NCBI GenBank assembly: GCA_028277515.1
Contig: JANQGC010000234.1
Location: forward strand, 1-64,000
From: Anaerolineae bacterium
Lineage (GTDB): Bacteria; Chloroflexota; Anaerolineae; Promineifilales; Promineifilaceae
DNA: 64,000 nt
Direction of reading: 5' to 3'
The translations under genes and the position numbers were made by a program. Below the pieces are notes generated by a model, which made no database searches, was not told the DNA's origin, and saw only the letters and a program-made list of their open reading frames with translations. Numbering within the stretch: the first letter of the stretch is position 1; each line of letters begins with the position of its first letter. Shown here in pieces: positions 7,833-18,300 of the stretch.

Positions 7833-9176
7833 TTATTTAAAACCGGCACCAAACAGTGATCCCAGCCCGCCAGGACCCCGTCTACCACCTTTGCGCAGTT
7901 GCTTCATCATGCGCTGCATATCTTTAAACTGTTTCAAAAGCACATTCACATCTTGCACGGTCGTGCCTGAACCGCCGGCAATACGTCGTTTTCGACTTGC
8001 CTTAATGATTTTTGGATTTCGTCTTTCCTGGACTGTCATAGATTGAATAATCGCTTCGATGCGCTTTAATTCACCCTCAGCCTGACTCATATCCACATCC
8101 TTCGACATTTTGCCCATCCCAGGAATCATATCCATGATTTTACCCAGGGGACCTAGCCGCTTAATCTGCTGCATTTGGCTCAAGAAATCTTCCAAATCAA
8201 ACTGGCCGGACATCAGCCTTTCGCCGGCTTTCTGTGCCTCTTCCTGGTCCAGTTCCTCTTGGGCCTTTTCGACTAATGAAAGGACATCACCCATCCCTAA
8301 AATACGATTGACCAGGCGGTCGGGATGGAAGACTTCGACAGCGTTTACCTTCTCGCCAGTACCCAGGAATTTAATTGGAACGCCTGTCACCTCACGCATA
8401 GAAATGGCCGCACCGCCACGCGCGTCACCATCCACCTTGGTCATGATCAGACCCGTGATGTCTACAGCATTATCGAAATCAGTGGCCACGCGAACCGCCT
8501 GCTGCCCGGTCATTGCATCGGCAACGAGTAGCATTTCCGCCGGCTCTACCGCAGCCTTAATCGCCTTGATTTCATCCATCATCATTTCATCAATGTTCAA
8601 ACGGCCAGCGGTATCAATAATGACGGTTGTTGCCCCACTTCGCGAGGCTTCCTTCACACCATTTTCGGCAACTTTAACTGGGTTGGCATCTGGCCCCTCA
8701 TCGTATACGGGAATGTCTAGCTGCTTTCCCAAAGTTTGCAGTTGGTCAATTGCAGCGGGGCGGTAAACATCAGCGGCAACCAGCAACGGACGGCGGCCCT
8801 GCTTTCTTAACAGCAAAGCCAGCTTGGCGGCCATCGTTGTCTTACCGGCACCCTGCAAACCCACCAACATGATCACGGCGGGAGACTGCATGCCTAAATT
8901 GAGCCGGCCCGGTTCACCTAAAGTGATAACCAGTTCGTCATGGACGATCTTGACCACTTGTTGGCCTGGGGTCAGGCTGCGCATCACCTCATGACCCACA
9001 GCCCTTTCGCGGACACGGCTGATAAAGTCTTTAACAACCTTAAAGTTAACATCTGCCTCCAATAAGGCCAGGCGAACTTCACGCATCGCCTTATCGACAT
9101 CAGCTTCCGTCAGCTTGCCGCGGCGTTGCAGGTTATCAAAAACGTTTTGTAGGCGATTGCCAAGAGACTCAAACAC
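7833..9176 (-). CDS. ffh: Signal recognition particle protein Ffh (SRP54)
   Basis: GTPase that binds signal sequences and 4.5S RNA and targets nascent membrane proteins to FtsY and the Sec translocon. 447 aa, standard length. N domain at the start, then the G domain with the P-loop GLQGAGKTTMAAKLA (~105-119), DTAGRLNID and TKVDGDARGG, and a Met-rich M domain from ~300 (QMQQIKRLG, MIPGMGKM, SGTTVQDVN, MQRMMKQLRKGGRRG). The start is GTG at 9176, supported by AAGGTAAC eight nt upstream. It heads the ffh-rpsP-khpA run. Confidence 0.98.
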   Translation of the reverse strand: MFESLGNRLQNVFDNLQRRGKLTEADVDKAMREVRLALLEADVNFKVVKDFISRVRERAVGHEVMRSLTPGQQVVKIVHDELVITLGEPGRLNLGMQSPAVIMLVGLQGAGKTTMAAKLALLLRKQGRRPLLVAADVYRPAAIDQLQTLGKQLDIPVYDEGPDANPVKVAENGVKEASRSGATTVIIDTAGRLNIDEMMMDEIKAIKAAVEPAEMLLVADAMTGQQAVRVATDFDNAVDITGLIMTKVDGDARGGAAISMREVTGVPIKFLGTGEKVNAVEVFHPDRLVNRILGMGDVLSLVEKAQEELDQEEAQKAGERLMSGQFDLEDFLSQMQQIKRLGPLGKIMDMIPGMGKMSKDVDMSQAEGELKRIEAIIQSMTVQERRNPKIIKASRKRRIAGGSGTTVQDVNVLLKQFKDMQRMMKQLRKGGRRGPGGLGSLFGAGFK

Positions 9177-9232
9177 AAAGTTACCTTATGACTTCAAAAT
9201 TAAAAGACCACGAATTCTATCGTAGCCGAAAA

Positions 9233-9292
9233 TGCGCGTCAAGCCTGTTCATTGACGCGCAAATAGGGGCGAACCCGTGTAGGTTCGCCCCT
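9233..9292 (-). terminator. Two stem-loops between metK and ffh
   Basis: One hairpin has arms AGGGGCGAACC and GGTTCGCCCCT around a 6-nt loop (9266-9292). The second has arms GCGCGTCAA and TTGACGCGC around a 9-nt loop (9234-9260). Read on the minus strand they follow metK and precede ffh. Neither is followed by a long T run, so they may stop metK transcription, protect its 3' end, or be a small structured repeat. Confidence 0.5.
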
Positions 9293-9337
9293 TACGCAAA
9301 GGATATTATACCTGATTGTCAAGAATGGAAAACAATT

Positions 9338-10561
9338 CTAAGCAACTGCCAGAGATTGAGCTGCTCGCTTTAATTGCTCCGCGCGATCGGTACTTTCCCA
9401 AGGTGCATCAATATCATCTCGACCAAAATGGCCATAGGCGGCGGTATTTTGGTAAATCGGCCGTCGTAAATCCAGATCGCGGATGATGGCCCCGGGACGC
9501 AAATCGAAATTATCTTCGATCAATTGTACAAGCTGTTCAGAGGACAACTCACTGGTCCCAAAAGTTTCCACATTAATGCTGACAGGTTCGGCGACGCCAA
9601 TGGCGTAAGCCACCTGCACCTCACAGCGATCGGCCAGTCCGGCAGCAACGATATTTTTTGCTACCCAACGCGCGGCGTAAGCAGCGCTACGATCAACTTT
9701 TGTCGGATCTTTTCCACTAAATGCGCCGCCACCGTGGCGGCCCATGCCCCCATAAGTATCGACAATTATCTTGCGACCGGTCAATCCGGCATCACCCATT
9801 GGACCACCCACGACGAAGCGCCCTGTTGGATTGACGAAAATTCGCAGCTCATTGTCAACCAAATTATCGGGCAATACCGGCGTGATGACATGCTCTTCAA
9901 GTCCCTCTCGGATAGTCTCATTATCGACTTCTGAGGCATGCTGTGTGCTGATCAGGACTGTATCGACGCGAACCGGTTGCCCGTAGCTGTATTCCACCGT
10001 AACCTGAGCTTTTCCATCAGGCCGCAGCCAGGGCAAAACCCCTTGCTTGCGAACCTCAGTTAATCTTTGTGTTAAGCGGTGAGCCAAATGAATCGGCAGC
10101 GGCATCAACACATCCGTTTCGTTACAGGCGTATCCGAACATCATGCCCTGATCGCCGGCACCCAAGGCTTCGATTTCAGCCTCGCCATCTCCATTTTTTC
10201 GATATTCAAGAGCCAGATCCACCCCTTGCGCAATATCAGGACTTTGCGCGGCGACGGATGATTGCACAGCACATGTAGTGCCATCAAATCCAACTCTACT
10301 GTCGTTAAAACCAATATCATTCACAACCCGACGCACAAGTTTGTCAAAATCTACAAATGCTGTGGTTGTGATTTCCCCAAGCAGCAAGACAAACCCCGTT
10401 TTTACGGCCGTCTCGCAAGCCACCCGCGCCTGAGGATCTTGCCTTAATATTTCATCCAGAACGGCATCACTAATTTGATCACACATCTTATCCGGATGAC
10501 CCTCGGTCACCGACTCTGATGTGAAAAGCATACTTGGCGACTCCATAAATGTTGTTGTCAT
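9338..10561 (-). CDS. metK: S-adenosylmethionine synthetase
   Basis: Makes S-adenosylmethionine from methionine and ATP in the cytoplasm. The 407-aa product has all signatures: [14 protein letters not shown] near the start, [16 protein letters not shown], the phosphate-binding [20 protein letters not shown] and the C-terminal [21 protein letters not shown] at 10561 is chosen, with GGAGG 10 nt upstream. The frame stays open to 10738, but that stretch is the riboswitch and encodes nothing metK-like. Expression is evidently controlled by the upstream SAM-I riboswitch, giving feedback by its own product. Confidence 0.98.
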   Translation of the reverse strand: MTTTFMESPSMLFTSESVTEGHPDKMCDQISDAVLDEILRQDPQARVACETAVKTGFVLLLGEITTTAFVDFDKLVRRVVNDIGFNDSRVGFDGTTCAVQSSVAAQSPDIAQGVDLALEYRKNGDGEAEIEALGAGDQGMMFGYACNETDVLMPLPIHLAHRLTQRLTEVRKQGVLPWLRPDGKAQVTVEYSYGQPVRVDTVLISTQHASEVDNETIREGLEEHVITPVLPDNLVDNELRIFVNPTGRFVVGGPMGDAGLTGRKIIVDTYGGMGRHGGGAFSGKDPTKVDRSAAYAARWVAKNIVAAGLADRCEVQVAYAIGVAEPVSINVETFGTSELSSEQLVQLIEDNFDLRPGAIIRDLDLRRPIYQNTAAYGHFGRDDIDAPWESTDRAEQLKRAAQSLAVA

Positions 10562-10620
10562 TTCTATTAAACCTCCACTCAACCTTTTTATGGTTCTGCC
10601 AGCAAATTGCTTTGCTAAGC

Positions 10621-10649
10621 AAACAAAAAGCCCCTTGCTGGCAAGAGGC
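10621..10649 (-). terminator. Rho-independent terminator of the metK riboswitch expression platform
   Basis: On the minus strand a GC-rich stem (GCCTCTTG / CAAGGGGC) is followed by TTTTTGTTT. It lies between the SAM aptamer and the metK start. A nearby downstream segment (TTTGCTGGCAG, around 10597-10607) can pair with TTGCCAGCAA of the terminator stem and may form part of the alternative structure. Confidence 0.85.
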
Positions 10650-10670
10650 GTATGTTGAAATTTATTACCT

Positions 10671-10768
10671 CTTATCTTCCAGCGGACGCTGTCGGAATTA
10701 GCACCTTCCCAAACATATGGGGGTTGCTGCAGTTTCAAAGGGCCGTTCCCTCCACTGCTCCAGATAAG
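10671..10768 (-). promoter_or_regulatory. SAM-I (S-box) riboswitch aptamer
   Basis: Read on the minus strand the S-box core elements occur in order: CTTATC at the 5' side, GTGGAGGGA, GGCCCTTTGAAAC, GCAGCAACC, AAGGTGCTAATTCC, and the closing GGAAGATAAG that pairs with the first CTTATC. These match the conserved SAM-I aptamer. It is followed by a terminator and then metK, so high SAM should stop transcription. The assignment rests on sequence motifs and the paired P1 stem. Confidence 0.95.
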
Positions 10769-10802
10769 CGCAAATAGGCTTTATTTATTTATCAATAAGG
10801 AC

Positions 10803-10830
10803 AGTATAACGAATCGTCGATTCTTGTCAA
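10803..10830 (-). promoter_or_regulatory. Sigma-70-type promoter for metK leader
   Basis: On the minus strand TTGACA (10825-10830) is followed after 16 nt by TATACT (10803-10808). This places the start of transcription near 10796, just upstream of the riboswitch aptamer. The match to consensus is 6/6 and 5/6. Confidence 0.75.
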
Positions 10831-10871
10831 ACGCCTCACTAAACATTACAAAGTAAATCTTACAATGAATA

Positions 10872-11666
10872 TTACGTTCCCCACTTTTCGGGAGGTTCTG
10901 CCATTCCTAAAATGTGGTAGCCGGCGTCAACGTAAATAACTTCTCCGGTTACGCCGCTGCTTAAATCAGAACAAAGCCATAACGCCGTTTGACCCACCTC
11001 TTGCTGCTCGACATTCCGACGTAGAGGAGCGCGTTCACCCACATAGCCCAACATTTTGCGAAAACCGGCAATTCCTGCGGCCGAAAGCGTTTTAATTGGC
11101 CCGGCAGAAATAGCATTCACGCGAATATTTTCGCGCCCTAAATCGGCCGCCAGATAACGCATGCTGGACTCCAAAGCCGCCTTGGCCACACCCATCACAT
11201 TGTAGTGTGGAACAACCTTTTCCCCACCATAATAGGTCATGCATAAAATACTGCCACCATCGGCCATCAACGGTCGAGCAGCCCTGGTCAAAGCAATCAA
11301 ACTATACACACTAATATCCATGGCCAGCCGGAAACCCTCTCTCGTCGTATCGACATATTGGCCTTCTAACTCCTCTGATGGGGCAAACGCAATAGAATGC
11401 ACCAATATGTCAATCTGGCCAAAATGATCCTTTACTTTTGAGAATAATTGGGCGATCTCTTCATCTGATGTGACATCACATTTCTCGACAAATGGAACAC
11501 CAAGTTGTTCTGCCAGAGGGAAAACTCGTTTCTCCAACTGAGGGATGGCATAACTCAATCCGATTTCAGCCCCATTGTTATGCAACTCTTGAGCGATCGC
11601 CCAGGCAATCGAACGTTTATTGGCCACCCCAAATATGAGTGCTTTCTTTCCTTCGAGTAATTTCAT
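10872..11666 (-). CDS. fabI: Enoyl-[acyl-carrier-protein] reductase (FabI type)
   Basis: NADH-dependent last step of each fatty-acid elongation cycle. The 264-aa protein has the FabI dinucleotide-binding start ([18 protein letters not shown]), [10 protein letters not shown], and the catalytic Tyr155-x6-Lys162 pair in [12 protein letters not shown], with the extra tyrosines just before it (MTYYGG). It ends with [24 protein letters not shown] at 11666 is chosen because the family starts right before this motif and AGGA lies upstream; the frame opens 21 codons earlier without support. It lies upstream of the metK promoter on the same strand. Confidence 0.96.
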   Translation of the reverse strand: MKLLEGKKALIFGVANKRSIAWAIAQELHNNGAEIGLSYAIPQLEKRVFPLAEQLGVPFVEKCDVTSDEEIAQLFSKVKDHFGQIDILVHSIAFAPSEELEGQYVDTTREGFRLAMDISVYSLIALTRAARPLMADGGSILCMTYYGGEKVVPHYNVMGVAKAALESSMRYLAADLGRENIRVNAISAGPIKTLSAAGIAGFRKMLGYVGERAPLRRNVEQQEVGQTALWLCSDLSSGVTGEVIYVDAGYHILGMAEPPEKWGT

Positions 11667-11770
11667 AATTATTCCTATTATTCGTTTAATCTTTTCGTTA
11701 ACATCCGCGTAAAAATCACGGCTTTTCAATCGTTCATTGTAATCGCAATTTCCATATTGCGCTCTTGTGT

Positions 11771-11793
11771 AAGAACGCGAAACAGATTTCGCG
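11771..11793 (-). terminator. Possible terminator after the SLC13 permease gene
   Basis: Arms CGCGAAA and TTTCGCG with a 4-nt loop, followed on the minus strand by GTTCTT. It lies between the permease stop and fabI. The T run is weak; the call is tentative. Confidence 0.4.
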
Positions 11794-11826
11794 GTTACCA
11801 GCTACTGAAAAAACGTGGGCCAAAAA

Positions 11827-13722
11827 TCATTGAAACGGCCAAATGATGGGGATTAACGCCAGGCTTACCAGCAAGAATAAGATCATTAATGGTAATCCAG
11901 CCTTGATATAATCATTGAAGCGATATCCACCAGGGGTCATGACCATTAAATTAGTCGTTGTGCCAATAGGCGTTAGGAACGCTGTTGAGGCGCTCACCGC
12001 TACGGTCATCAACAATGGGTAAGGTGAAATGCCAGAATCCATTGCGGCCCGTAAAACGATGGGGGCGATCAGGACGGCCGTTGCCGTATTATTGATGACC
12101 TGGCTAAATGCTGTCGTCAGCACAAACACTCCAGCCATTAAGGCTAACGGTCCAATAGATCCAAATGTACTGACCAGCGCATTCGCCAAAAATTCGGCCC
12201 CACCCGTTTCCGCTAGAGCGACACTCATCGGAATCATCGCTGCAATCAAGATGACACTTTGCCAACTAATCGCCCGGTAAGCCTGGCTCATGGAAAGACA
12301 GCCCCCTAAAACCATCACCACAGCAGCAATTAATGTGGCAATAACTGTGGGCACGACACCGGTGAGCATCAATATGATCATGCCAATCAAAGAAAAAATA
12401 GCGATGGCTGCCCTGGGATTTAGTTCGACCACCTGCCTGGACAAAGCTTCCGGACTGCCTACAACAACAAAGTTTCGCCCCTCTTTTTGCAATCGCTCAA
12501 TATCTACCCACCGGCCGCGAACCAATAAAGCATCACCAAAGGCCAGCTTTTCTCCCCTTCTTCCAAGGAAGCGATCCCCCCGTCTGATGGTGAGCACATA
12601 TACACCAAACTTCTCGGCGATATGAGCTTGGGCAACCGTGCGGCCGATATAAACCGAACGTGGGGACAACAAAATTTCTGCAATGCCAACCTCAGAAGAT
12701 AACAATGCCTCCGAAAGTTCCTCTGAATCTTCATCAACCGGCATGACACCAACATTATAATCAGCTATGAGCCGGTAGACGGCCGTGCTGCTACCTTTGA
12801 CCAAAAGCACATCTTGAGCGGTAATCACTGTATCAGGACCTGGCACTACATGTTCCTTTTCCTGTAAAATATCCAATCGTTCCTGCGCCCTTCGTCTCCT
12901 CCTTTCCAGGTCGCTCAACCGGGGATCATCTGCAACAGGCGCATTCTCTATTCGCAAAACCGAAACGCCATAATCATGGCCAAAAGCAGCTTCCTTTAAA
13001 GTTAAACCAACCAACGGTGATTGATAGCGCACGCGCAGCCTATAAAGCTGCCCCTCCAAAGAAAATGTTTCTGCTAACTGGCCTACCTCCTCCAACAACT
13101 CTGCCGGTCTATCTTCGGCATTGCGGTTAGGAAGCAACTTTTCCCCTAAAAAGGTCATGTAAACAATTGCAGTGATTAACAGAGGTAGGCCAATCCAGGC
13201 ATATTCAAAATAGGAAAAAGGTTGCAAACCAGCACTCGTTAACGTCTCAGCAACAACGATGTTCGGGGGCGTGCCGGTCAACGTGAGAAGCCCTCCCGTA
13301 TTGGCGGAAAAGGCAAGCGGAATTAACAATTTTGAGGGGACACTGCCGATACGCCAGGACGCGGAGGCCACTGCCGGCAGTAAGGTGGCGACTGTGCCTG
13401 TATTGCTGATGAAAGCTGACAGCAAAGCTGTTCCCAGCATCATAACCACCAGTAAACGTGCTTTACTGCTGCCCGCTAATTCCAATATTTTTTCACCCAA
13501 CCAGGCTGTTACGCCGGTACGGGATAACCCATCCCCAACAATAAAAAGGGCGGCGATCATGATCACCGTCGAATCACTAAAGCCGGATAAGGCCTGGTCC
13601 AGGGTAAGAATCCCCGCTAAAAATAAAGCCAGGACAGACATCAAGGCCACCAGGTCTGAACGAATCCGTCCCCAAATAAATAAACCAATGGCGACTGCCA
13701 AAATGGCAAAACTAAGGATCAT
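11827..13722 (-). CDS. SLC13/DASS-type permease with two TrkA-C (RCK-C) domains
   Basis: Multi-spanning inner-membrane transporter (631 aa). Hydrophobic segments fill residues ~1-200 and ~425-631, with the ion-transporter signatures SNTGTVATLLPAVA, FSANTGGLLTLTGTPPNI, NNTATAVLIAPI and TAFLTPIGTTTNLMV. The central cytoplasmic stretch ~215-420 holds two TrkA-C-like modules (LYRLRVRYQSPLVGLTLKEA and ILLSPRSVYIGRTVAQAHIA), which in this family are regulatory. Members move sulfate, dicarboxylates or related anions, often with sodium; the substrate here cannot be read from sequence. It is followed on the same strand by fabI. Confidence 0.85.
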   Translation of the reverse strand: MILSFAILAVAIGLFIWGRIRSDLVALMSVLALFLAGILTLDQALSGFSDSTVIMIAALFIVGDGLSRTGVTAWLGEKILELAGSSKARLLVVMMLGTALLSAFISNTGTVATLLPAVASASWRIGSVPSKLLIPLAFSANTGGLLTLTGTPPNIVVAETLTSAGLQPFSYFEYAWIGLPLLITAIVYMTFLGEKLLPNRNAEDRPAELLEEVGQLAETFSLEGQLYRLRVRYQSPLVGLTLKEAAFGHDYGVSVLRIENAPVADDPRLSDLERRRRRAQERLDILQEKEHVVPGPDTVITAQDVLLVKGSSTAVYRLIADYNVGVMPVDEDSEELSEALLSSEVGIAEILLSPRSVYIGRTVAQAHIAEKFGVYVLTIRRGDRFLGRRGEKLAFGDALLVRGRWVDIERLQKEGRNFVVVGSPEALSRQVVELNPRAAIAIFSLIGMIILMLTGVVPTVIATLIAAVVMVLGGCLSMSQAYRAISWQSVILIAAMIPMSVALAETGGAEFLANALVSTFGSIGPLALMAGVFVLTTAFSQVINNTATAVLIAPIVLRAAMDSGISPYPLLMTVAVSASTAFLTPIGTTTNLMVMTPGGYRFNDYIKAGLPLMILFLLVSLALIPIIWPFQ

Positions 13723-13842
13723 AAGCTATTTTTATTGCCCCTTCTTTGGATGCAAATTTTGTTTTAGTGTACCCGAAATAATAGCCTCCTGCATTCATAG
13801 TGAGGCATCAATGCAGAGAGGTACAAAATACAAATTTGCTAT

Positions 13843-13917
13843 GTGCCTGGCACTTAACAATAGCAAGGGTTGCATCATTCTCTCAATGCTAATTAGCGGA
13901 ATCTAAGTGCCAGGCAC
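13843..13917. repeat. 75-bp intergenic inverted repeat
   Basis: A perfect 14-bp inverted repeat, GTGCCTGGCACTTA at the left and TAAGTGCCAGGCAC at the right, flanks a ~47-nt centre. Each arm is itself near-palindromic. The design (AAGTGxCxGxCAC arms, short spacer) resembles the repeats at 32105, 38786 and 46711. It lies between the permease and glycosylase genes. Similar structures are known as REPIN-type elements. Confidence 0.7.
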
Positions 13918-13927
13918 CTCACGCAAC

Positions 13928-14536
13928 TTATTTGGAGACGAAGGGGTTGTCGGCAATCCAGTAGCGCCAGGGAATTGAGAACCAGGGTTCCGGTGTTTTT
14001 CCTAAACCAATTCGCGGGCCGGTGACGATCTCACTTTTGGCTACCAATGCGCCATCCTCAATCCAAATCGGCCCACTTGAATGACAAAGATCGCTTCCAT
14101 TCAGCGATTTATCAATCGCCAGCGCCTGGGCAAGTTTCGCTGGTCCATTTGTTAGCTGATTGTCCGGCCGTTTACGATGCAGCCTCATGAGTTCTAATCC
14201 TTCCAGAGGCTGCAAAGCGCGAATGAGAACGGCATTGGCTTCCCCCACCGAACCGGTGACCACATTAAACATCCAATGGATACCATAAGTAAAATAGACA
14301 TAGGCATGGCCGGCAGGGCCAAACATTACCTGTGTGCGGGGAGTGGGGTTGCCCCTGTTGGCTCTGTCGCCATGACAGGCCAGATCAGGTTCTTCCTCAT
14401 CGCAATATGCTTCTGTTTCAACGATCATTCCGCTTATTCGCCGGCCATCAAGCGCACGGACCAGCTTTTTTCCCAGGAGATCGGCCGCCACTTCGCGAGC
14501 CGAACGCGCATAAAATGATCGCGGTAATTGTTTCAT
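13928..14536 (-). CDS. DNA-3-methyladenine glycosylase (AAG/MPG family)
   Basis: Base-excision repair enzyme that removes 3-methyladenine and other alkylated purines. The 202-aa protein begins RSFYARSAREVAADLLGKKLV and contains the active-site region VETEAYCDEEEPDLACHG, the TPRTQVMFGPAGHAYVYFTYG segment and the C-terminal GPRIGLGK...WRYW. These are the standard AAG-family motifs and length. Starts at ATG 14536 and is divergent from the FkbM methyltransferase gene. The product is soluble and monofunctional. Confidence 0.95.
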   Translation of the reverse strand: MKQLPRSFYARSAREVAADLLGKKLVRALDGRRISGMIVETEAYCDEEEPDLACHGDRANRGNPTPRTQVMFGPAGHAYVYFTYGIHWMFNVVTGSVGEANAVLIRALQPLEGLELMRLHRKRPDNQLTNGPAKLAQALAIDKSLNGSDLCHSSGPIWIEDGALVAKSEIVTGPRIGLGKTPEPWFSIPWRYWIADNPFVSK

Positions 14537-14589
14537 TTTTAATATCCCTCGAATTGATTCCTGATTTACTCTGTGCTTAAATTATCTCA

Positions 14590-15339
14590 ATGCTGCAAGG
14601 TATCAGGCAACAATTTGGACTTTGGCGCTCTTTAATTATTTACTATGGTGTTCCCTTTAGGGGGAGGCGATTGGTAAATTTTTACCGGCCGTTCATCCAA
14701 CCTGGTGATCTTTGTTTCGACATCGGCGCGCATGTTGGAAACCGCCTTCGCGCCTGGTCAACATTAGGGGCCAGGGTCGTTGGTCTGGAACCTCAACCCC
14801 TTTTAATGCAGTTCTTAAAGCGGTGTCACGGTCGACGGGAAAACGTGATCCTCCTGCAAAGTGCAGTAGGGGCCTCCAAAGGGCAGTCAAAAATGCATAT
14901 CAGTCGCTTAACGCCAACCGTATCATCCCTGTCGAAATCATGGATTGACGACGTTCGCCGCAACGCATCATTTGAAAAGGTGAAATGGGATGAAACGACA
15001 TCTGTGAAGATGACCACACTCGACCATCTCATTGAACAATACGGCCGGCCAAAAGTTTGTAAAATTGACGTTGAAGGTTATGAATTGGAAGTTTTAAAAG
15101 GATTATCCCAGCCCATTCCCCTCATTTCTTTTGAATATATTCCATCCGCAACTGAACTAGGCACCCAATGTGTCAAGCGGTTATCTGCTCTTGGCCTTTA
15201 TGAATTTAATTGGTCGATTGCCGAAAATTACAAATTTTGTTCCACGACCTGGCTTGATGAGGTGCAAATAATACACACATTGACAAACACCCTCAATCAT
15301 GGGCGCTCAGGAGACATTTATGCCCGTCAAGTTAAATGA
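14590..15339 (+). CDS. FkbM-family SAM-dependent methyltransferase
   Basis: 249-aa class I methyltransferase. The SAM-binding motif is DLCFDIGAHVGN followed by VVGLEPQP, and the FkbM signature VCKIDVEGYELEVLKGL comes at ~155-170. Family members methylate hydroxyl groups of small molecules or sugars in glycans. It is a single gene between the divergent glycosylase gene and the convergent kinase gene (6-nt gap to the latter's stop), so context gives no substrate. No clear ribosome site precedes the ATG. Confidence 0.88.
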   Translation: MLQGIRQQFGLWRSLIIYYGVPFRGRRLVNFYRPFIQPGDLCFDIGAHVGNRLRAWSTLGARVVGLEPQPLLMQFLKRCHGRRENVILLQSAVGASKGQSKMHISRLTPTVSSLSKSWIDDVRRNASFEKVKWDETTSVKMTTLDHLIEQYGRPKVCKIDVEGYELEVLKGLSQPIPLISFEYIPSATELGTQCVKRLSALGLYEFNWSIAENYKFCSTTWLDEVQIIHTLTNTLNHGRSGDIYARQVK

Positions 15340-15345
15340 TGGCAA

Positions 15346-18300
15346 TTAGGGATAAGAACACGGCGGGTTGATCACTGACTGCCATGTATTAGCGTTATTC
15401 CCATCCCCACCATTCGGCCAAACAGCCAGGGCACTGGTAAACTGCACATTGGACATCATACCTATTGGGTTGGTCAATCCGGCCATTTCAGTGGCGGCAT
15501 CAACCGATATCTCAACCGTCCATTGGCTGCCTCCGTCGCTGGTGATGACACTCCAATTACCGCTTGAATAGGTTGAATCCCAGGCCTGGAAATCTGAATT
15601 GCTGCCGATTCCGGCCCATACTTCCCAGGTTCCATCCCGGTTAACCCGAACAAAGCGATCAGGCGCATCAGGGTCGCCGCCATTGCCATTGACATCAAAC
15701 ATGACTCGCATCTCATCAGAAGAATCAACAACCGGGTCATTGATCAAATAGGCAAGATAAAGGTTTCCGCCATTCTTGACGAAATATACTTCCACACGGC
15801 GGGCCGGATTGGTAGGGCTGCTGAATTGGACGAAAGCGGTCGGTGGCCATGTTGAAGGATCGAAAAATCCATCAATAGTGGGTGCTGCTGCGCAGACGAT
15901 TTCCGGTCCTGGTCCAGGGACAGGTGTATAGGTTACCGTAGGTGTAGGCGTGTTTGGTGGTGGTTCCGGTGTAAACGTAGGCGTATTTGGTGGCGGTTCC
16001 GGTGTAAATGTAGGCGTGTTCGGCGGTGGTAACGGCGTAAATGTAGGCGTATTTGGTGGCGGCCGCGGTGTAAACGTCGGCGTCGGCGGTTTTGGCGGCG
16101 GTCCTGGTGTTCGAGTCGGTGGGCCTGGTGGAGGCCAGGGAGGTCTGGGAGGTGTCAACGTTATGGGACCGGGTCCGGGGCCAGGACCGGGGGGGTTCTG
16201 GTTGACCGGGTCGTTGGGATTAAGTGGATCGGAGCCAAGCACCAATACTTCCTGACCATCCCCAAAGCCGTCCATATCGGTGTCAGCATTGAGGGGATTG
16301 GTCCCATAGATGAGCACTTCCTGACCATCGCTTAATTGGTCGGCATCCGTATCAGGATTCAATGGATCGGTCCCAATCACGCCCTCTTGAGCGTTGCTCA
16401 AGCCATCACCATCCGTGTCGCCCTGCGATTCGGCCGTGCTCGCTGCTGAGGTTGCTGTTTCTTGGGCATCGGCAATGGCCGTCGCTGTTTGTACGGTCGC
16501 GGTTTCATCAATAATAACCGTTGCGGTCTCCGTCCCAGGAATAAGTACTGCGGTTTGGGTCATAGCGGATGACGTTTGTGTCGCCAATGCTCCGGCCAAT
16601 GAAAGTGTTGCCGTTGGCGCCTGGCCAAACCAACGGTCGCGATTGATGACCGCCGCAATAGCCAGGGCGGCACAGGCCAGGGTACACACAAATATCAAAG
16701 CATAAAGCAGCCAGACTGGCAGCATGCTACTCGATATTGCCTCTCCTTCTAACTGCTGATGCCCACCCGCACGAGAAACAACATTAACCTCATAGGGAAA
16801 AACCTCACTCCCACCGAAAAAGTTGGATTCTCTAGACCGAATGCCAAGATCAACACGAGCAATTTGGTTTGGTTCCAGAGGAATCCGCCCTCTTTCACCG
16901 CTGAAGTCCAGGGCATTATTGGGGTCACGGGGAACAACAGTGAAATTTCCCGGCGCACTGCCCGTATTTTGTACTGAAACGGTCACGGTATCCGGAATGT
17001 TTACCTGCTGCGGTTCAAGCGTTGCAGCGAATGTAAAATAAGGGTTCACCACCAAATTCAATCCGGCAACAGCATCTATATCCGGATTTCTTTGGGAGAT
17101 TAATTCCAATCGTACGCGCTGCCGTCCTATTGGGGTACCCTGGTCCCGGGGTGGTTGAACCCCTAAGGATAATTCAACCGTCTCACCGGCAGGAACGGTG
17201 ACAAAGCCAATAGGCGTCGTCAGCCAGTTTGATGGAATTCCTTGAACGCGTAAACTGACGCGATCATCAATCGTGCCGCGATTGACAACTTCAGCTTTAA
17301 TTTCCGCTTCACTTCCCGGATCAACTGTAACCGTTTCCTGGACGTTATAAATGGATAATGACTCTTGGGGATTACTCTCCGGCTCCGCTACTTCCTGCAA
17401 GCCTCTTGTGGTGGCCCCTAAAGCGGCCGCGCCGGTGAGCGCCAGCGCCTCAGTCTTCACTTCTGGGGCGCGAAGAACCAGCTCATAAGGGCCAACTTTA
17501 GCCCGTGAACCGGGCACAAAAGGTGTTGGTTCTTCGGCGCGCAAACGGCGATCATCGACCCAGGTTCCATTGACGCCACCCAGGTCTAAAACCTCCCAAC
17601 CAAGTGAGGTTGCTTGCAAACGGGCATGATGACGCGAAACCCCTTCTGCGGGCAGCACCACGTCATTGTCGGCGTTTCGCCCCACAGTAACAACGGAATT
17701 GGTCAGCGGAAGAACGCTAGGCTCATGGCCGGGCGCATTGATTAACAACTCAAATCCCTGTGGAGGATCGGCCACCCTATCTAAAATGTCTAGTTCCTGG
17801 CGAACCATTACACGGGTTATGGCGCCTTCCAAGGAAAGCAGTGCGCTGCGTAGTGCGGAGGCCATTTCATAGCCATTGGCAAAACGGTCGGCCGGGGATT
17901 TGGCCAATGCTTTAGCCAACAGGCTGTCAATTAACGGAGGCGCGTCAGCGCGATATTCGCTAGGGGGTGCAGGTCTCGTACCCCGGCGGTGGGTTGAAAT
18001 CGCATCAGCCAGGGATTGAAAGGCAAAAGGCAGGCGATTGGTTACCAGTTCGTATAATACAATACCTAATGAATATAAATCGGAACGACCGTCAAGCTCG
18101 GTCCCTTCGCACTGTTCCGGCGACATATAAGCGGGGGTGCCAACCGTTGCCCCACTTTGGGTCATTGGCGAACCTTCTTGCAGCTTGACCAGGCCAAAAT
18201 CTGTTAAAAGCGCGCGAAAAGGTTGTTCATCCGATTCATCCGGATGGGCTAATCGTTTTAAGATAATGTTTCCCGGCTTCACATCACGGTGGATAACACC

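Noticed and set aside
8110..8766. Plus-strand open frame of 218 codons inside ffh
   Set aside because: Ser/Thr/Pro-rich composition typical of antisense frames; ffh is certain on the other strand.
10562..10738. N-terminal extension of metK by 59 codons
   Set aside because: The stretch is the SAM-I riboswitch and its terminator; MetK family start and ribosome site fit ATG 10561.
15947..16100. Tandem 33-bp repeats as a possible CRISPR
   Set aside because: No unique spacers; units are contiguous and encode an 11-residue Pro/Thr linker in the kinase gene.
15950..16255. Plus-strand Gly-rich open frame
   Set aside because: It is the antisense image of the Pro-rich linker; no start signal and no independent support.
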